Of a stretch of 64,000 nt of DNA, positions 63,542-64,000 are shown piece by piece. Numbering within the stretch: the stretch's first letter is position 1; every line of letters starts with the position of its first letter. The DNA lies in contig NZ_CP101156.1 of the NCBI RefSeq assembly GCF_024298845.1, forward strand, positions 868,001-932,000, read 5' to 3'. The notes beneath the pieces were generated by a model, which did no database searches, was not told the origin of the DNA, and was given only the letters and a program-made list of their open reading frames with translations. The translations under genes were made by a program, and so were the position numbers. The DNA comes from Natronosalvus amylolyticus (lineage in GTDB: Archaea; Halobacteriota; Halobacteria; Halobacteriales; Natrialbaceae).

Positions 63542-63547
63542 GGAGGG
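63542..63547 (+). promoter_or_regulatory. Shine-Dalgarno sequence of ilvB
   Basis: GGAGGG lies 5 bases before the ATG at 63553. It shows that ilvB is initiated internally rather than leaderless, and it is the partner of the complementary segment in the leader frame. Confidence 0.7.
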
Positions 63548-63552
63548 AATCG

Positions 63553-64000
63553 ATGAGCGAGCGCGCATCCGTCTCCCCGAAGACAGCGGAACCGACCACC
63601 GACCAACCGACCGACGAACGAATGGACGAGGAACAGCCGAGCGAGGACACTCGAGCGGAGAGAAAACCCGTCACCACGGGTGCGGAATCCGTCGTTCGAG
63701 CCCTCGAGAACGCGGGCGTGGAGTACGCTTTCGGCGTTCAGGGCGGGGCAATCATGCCCGTCTACGACGCCCTTTACGATTCGGACATTCGCCACATTAC
63801 GATGGCCCACGAGCAGGGGGCCTCGCACGCGGCGGACGCGTACGGTATCGTCTCCGGTGAGCCAGGCGTCTGCCTGGCGACGTCCGGGCCGGGCGCAACG
63901 AACCTCGTGACCGGCATCGCCGACGCCGATATGGATTCGGACCCGATGATTGCTTTGACCGGCCAGGTCCCGACCGGGATGGTCGGCAACGATGCGTTTC
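63553..64000 (+). CDS. ilvB: Acetolactate synthase large subunit IlvB (3' end outside window)
   Basis: The first 149 codons of the ThDP-dependent enzyme making acetolactate/acetohydroxybutyrate for valine, leucine and isoleucine. After a disordered acidic N-terminal extension of about 40 residues, family sequence begins: [29 protein letters not shown], the catalytic-Glu region [14 protein letters not shown], and [21 protein letters not shown]. It follows the leuA-type gene across a 334-base interval holding the leader peptide. A 17-codon frame (63504-63556) ends on the ilvB start (ATGA) and could couple translation. Downstream ilvN/ilvC are expected but lie outside. Confidence 0.94.
   Translation, partial: MSERASVSPKTAEPTTDQPTDERMDEEQPSEDTRAERKPVTTGAESVVRALENAGVEYAFGVQGGAIMPVYDALYDSDIRHITMAHEQGASHAADAYGIVSGEPGVCLATSGPGATNLVTGIADADMDSDPMIALTGQVPTGMVGNDAF

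Overview
The window is chromosomal DNA from a haloarchaeon, probably a member of the Natrialba/Haloterrigena/Natrinema-type lineage. The base composition is GC-rich with very frequent CTCGAG, the proteins are acidic, and many starts are leaderless, with an A/T-rich box about 27 bases upstream. Information-processing genes are archaeal: TFB, Rpo4, Rpo11, L21e, L1/L10/L11/L12 and aEF1B. The genus is an inference; no rRNA or tRNA gene was seen.

Layout. 1-4.1 kb: a partial gene, a METTL5-like methylase, a rhomboid protease, rpo11, a GYD protein and a small membrane protein. 4.26-4.49 kb: a TnpB-element relic lying directly against an unusual UspA-UspA-2Fe-2S ferredoxin fusion gene (4.5-5.7 kb). 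5.9-10.5 kb: a heme-type membrane protein, a zinc-ribbon/CAP-like membrane protein, hisF, small proteins and a sulfite-oxidase-fold protein. 10.6-23.4 kb: a menaquinone region (menF-menD, menB, menA-menC-menE) interleaved with a DnaJ membrane protein, an amidohydrolase, a Usp, thiE and an NRDE protein. 23.5-29.2 kb: regulators, gatC-gatA, tfb, and an asparagine-synthase-like/PHP pair. 29.3-31.4 kb: palindromic repeats (MITE-like) around a Gfo/Idh dehydrogenase and a lipoprotein. 31.5-33.6 kb: a two-gene MetE-type operon. 34-38.2 kb: the archaeal rpl21e-rpo4-DUF655-ksgA-mscS-hemK2 run. 38.3-42.7 kb: cystathionine gamma-synthase, aEF1B with its zinc-finger partner, a TctA-like permease and a HAD hydrolase. 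42.7-47 kb: ribosomal stalk genes L12-L10-L1 and, separated from them, L11, then a 235-bp compound tandem repeat and cutA. 47-48.6 kb: a solo-tnpB (IS1341-type) element whose right end supplies a new start for a 5'-truncated cutA. 48.7-54.6 kb: a complete dipeptide-type ABC importer operon. 54.7-61.6 kb: Lrp regulator, acyl-CoA synthetase, phoU, two more 84-bp MITE copies and small metabolic genes. 62-64 kb: the start of the branched-chain amino-acid operon, with a frameshifted leuA-type gene, a putative leader peptide and the beginning of ilvB.

The strongest candidate for something undescribed is the leuA-ilvB intergenic region. A promoter placed for leaderless transcription reads into a 26-codon peptide ending [10 protein letters not shown]. 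Its last codons overlap a perfect hairpin, and an upstream 7-nt segment is exactly complementary to the ilvB Shine-Dalgarno region. This has the architecture of an amino-acid-sensing attenuator in an archaeon. Other items to follow up are the UspA-ferredoxin fusion, a probable 1-nt frameshift at the start of leuA, the 84-bp MITE family (one copy supplies the stop codon of a dehydrogenase), the IS-truncated cutA, and a MetE pair in which one member lacks zinc ligands.
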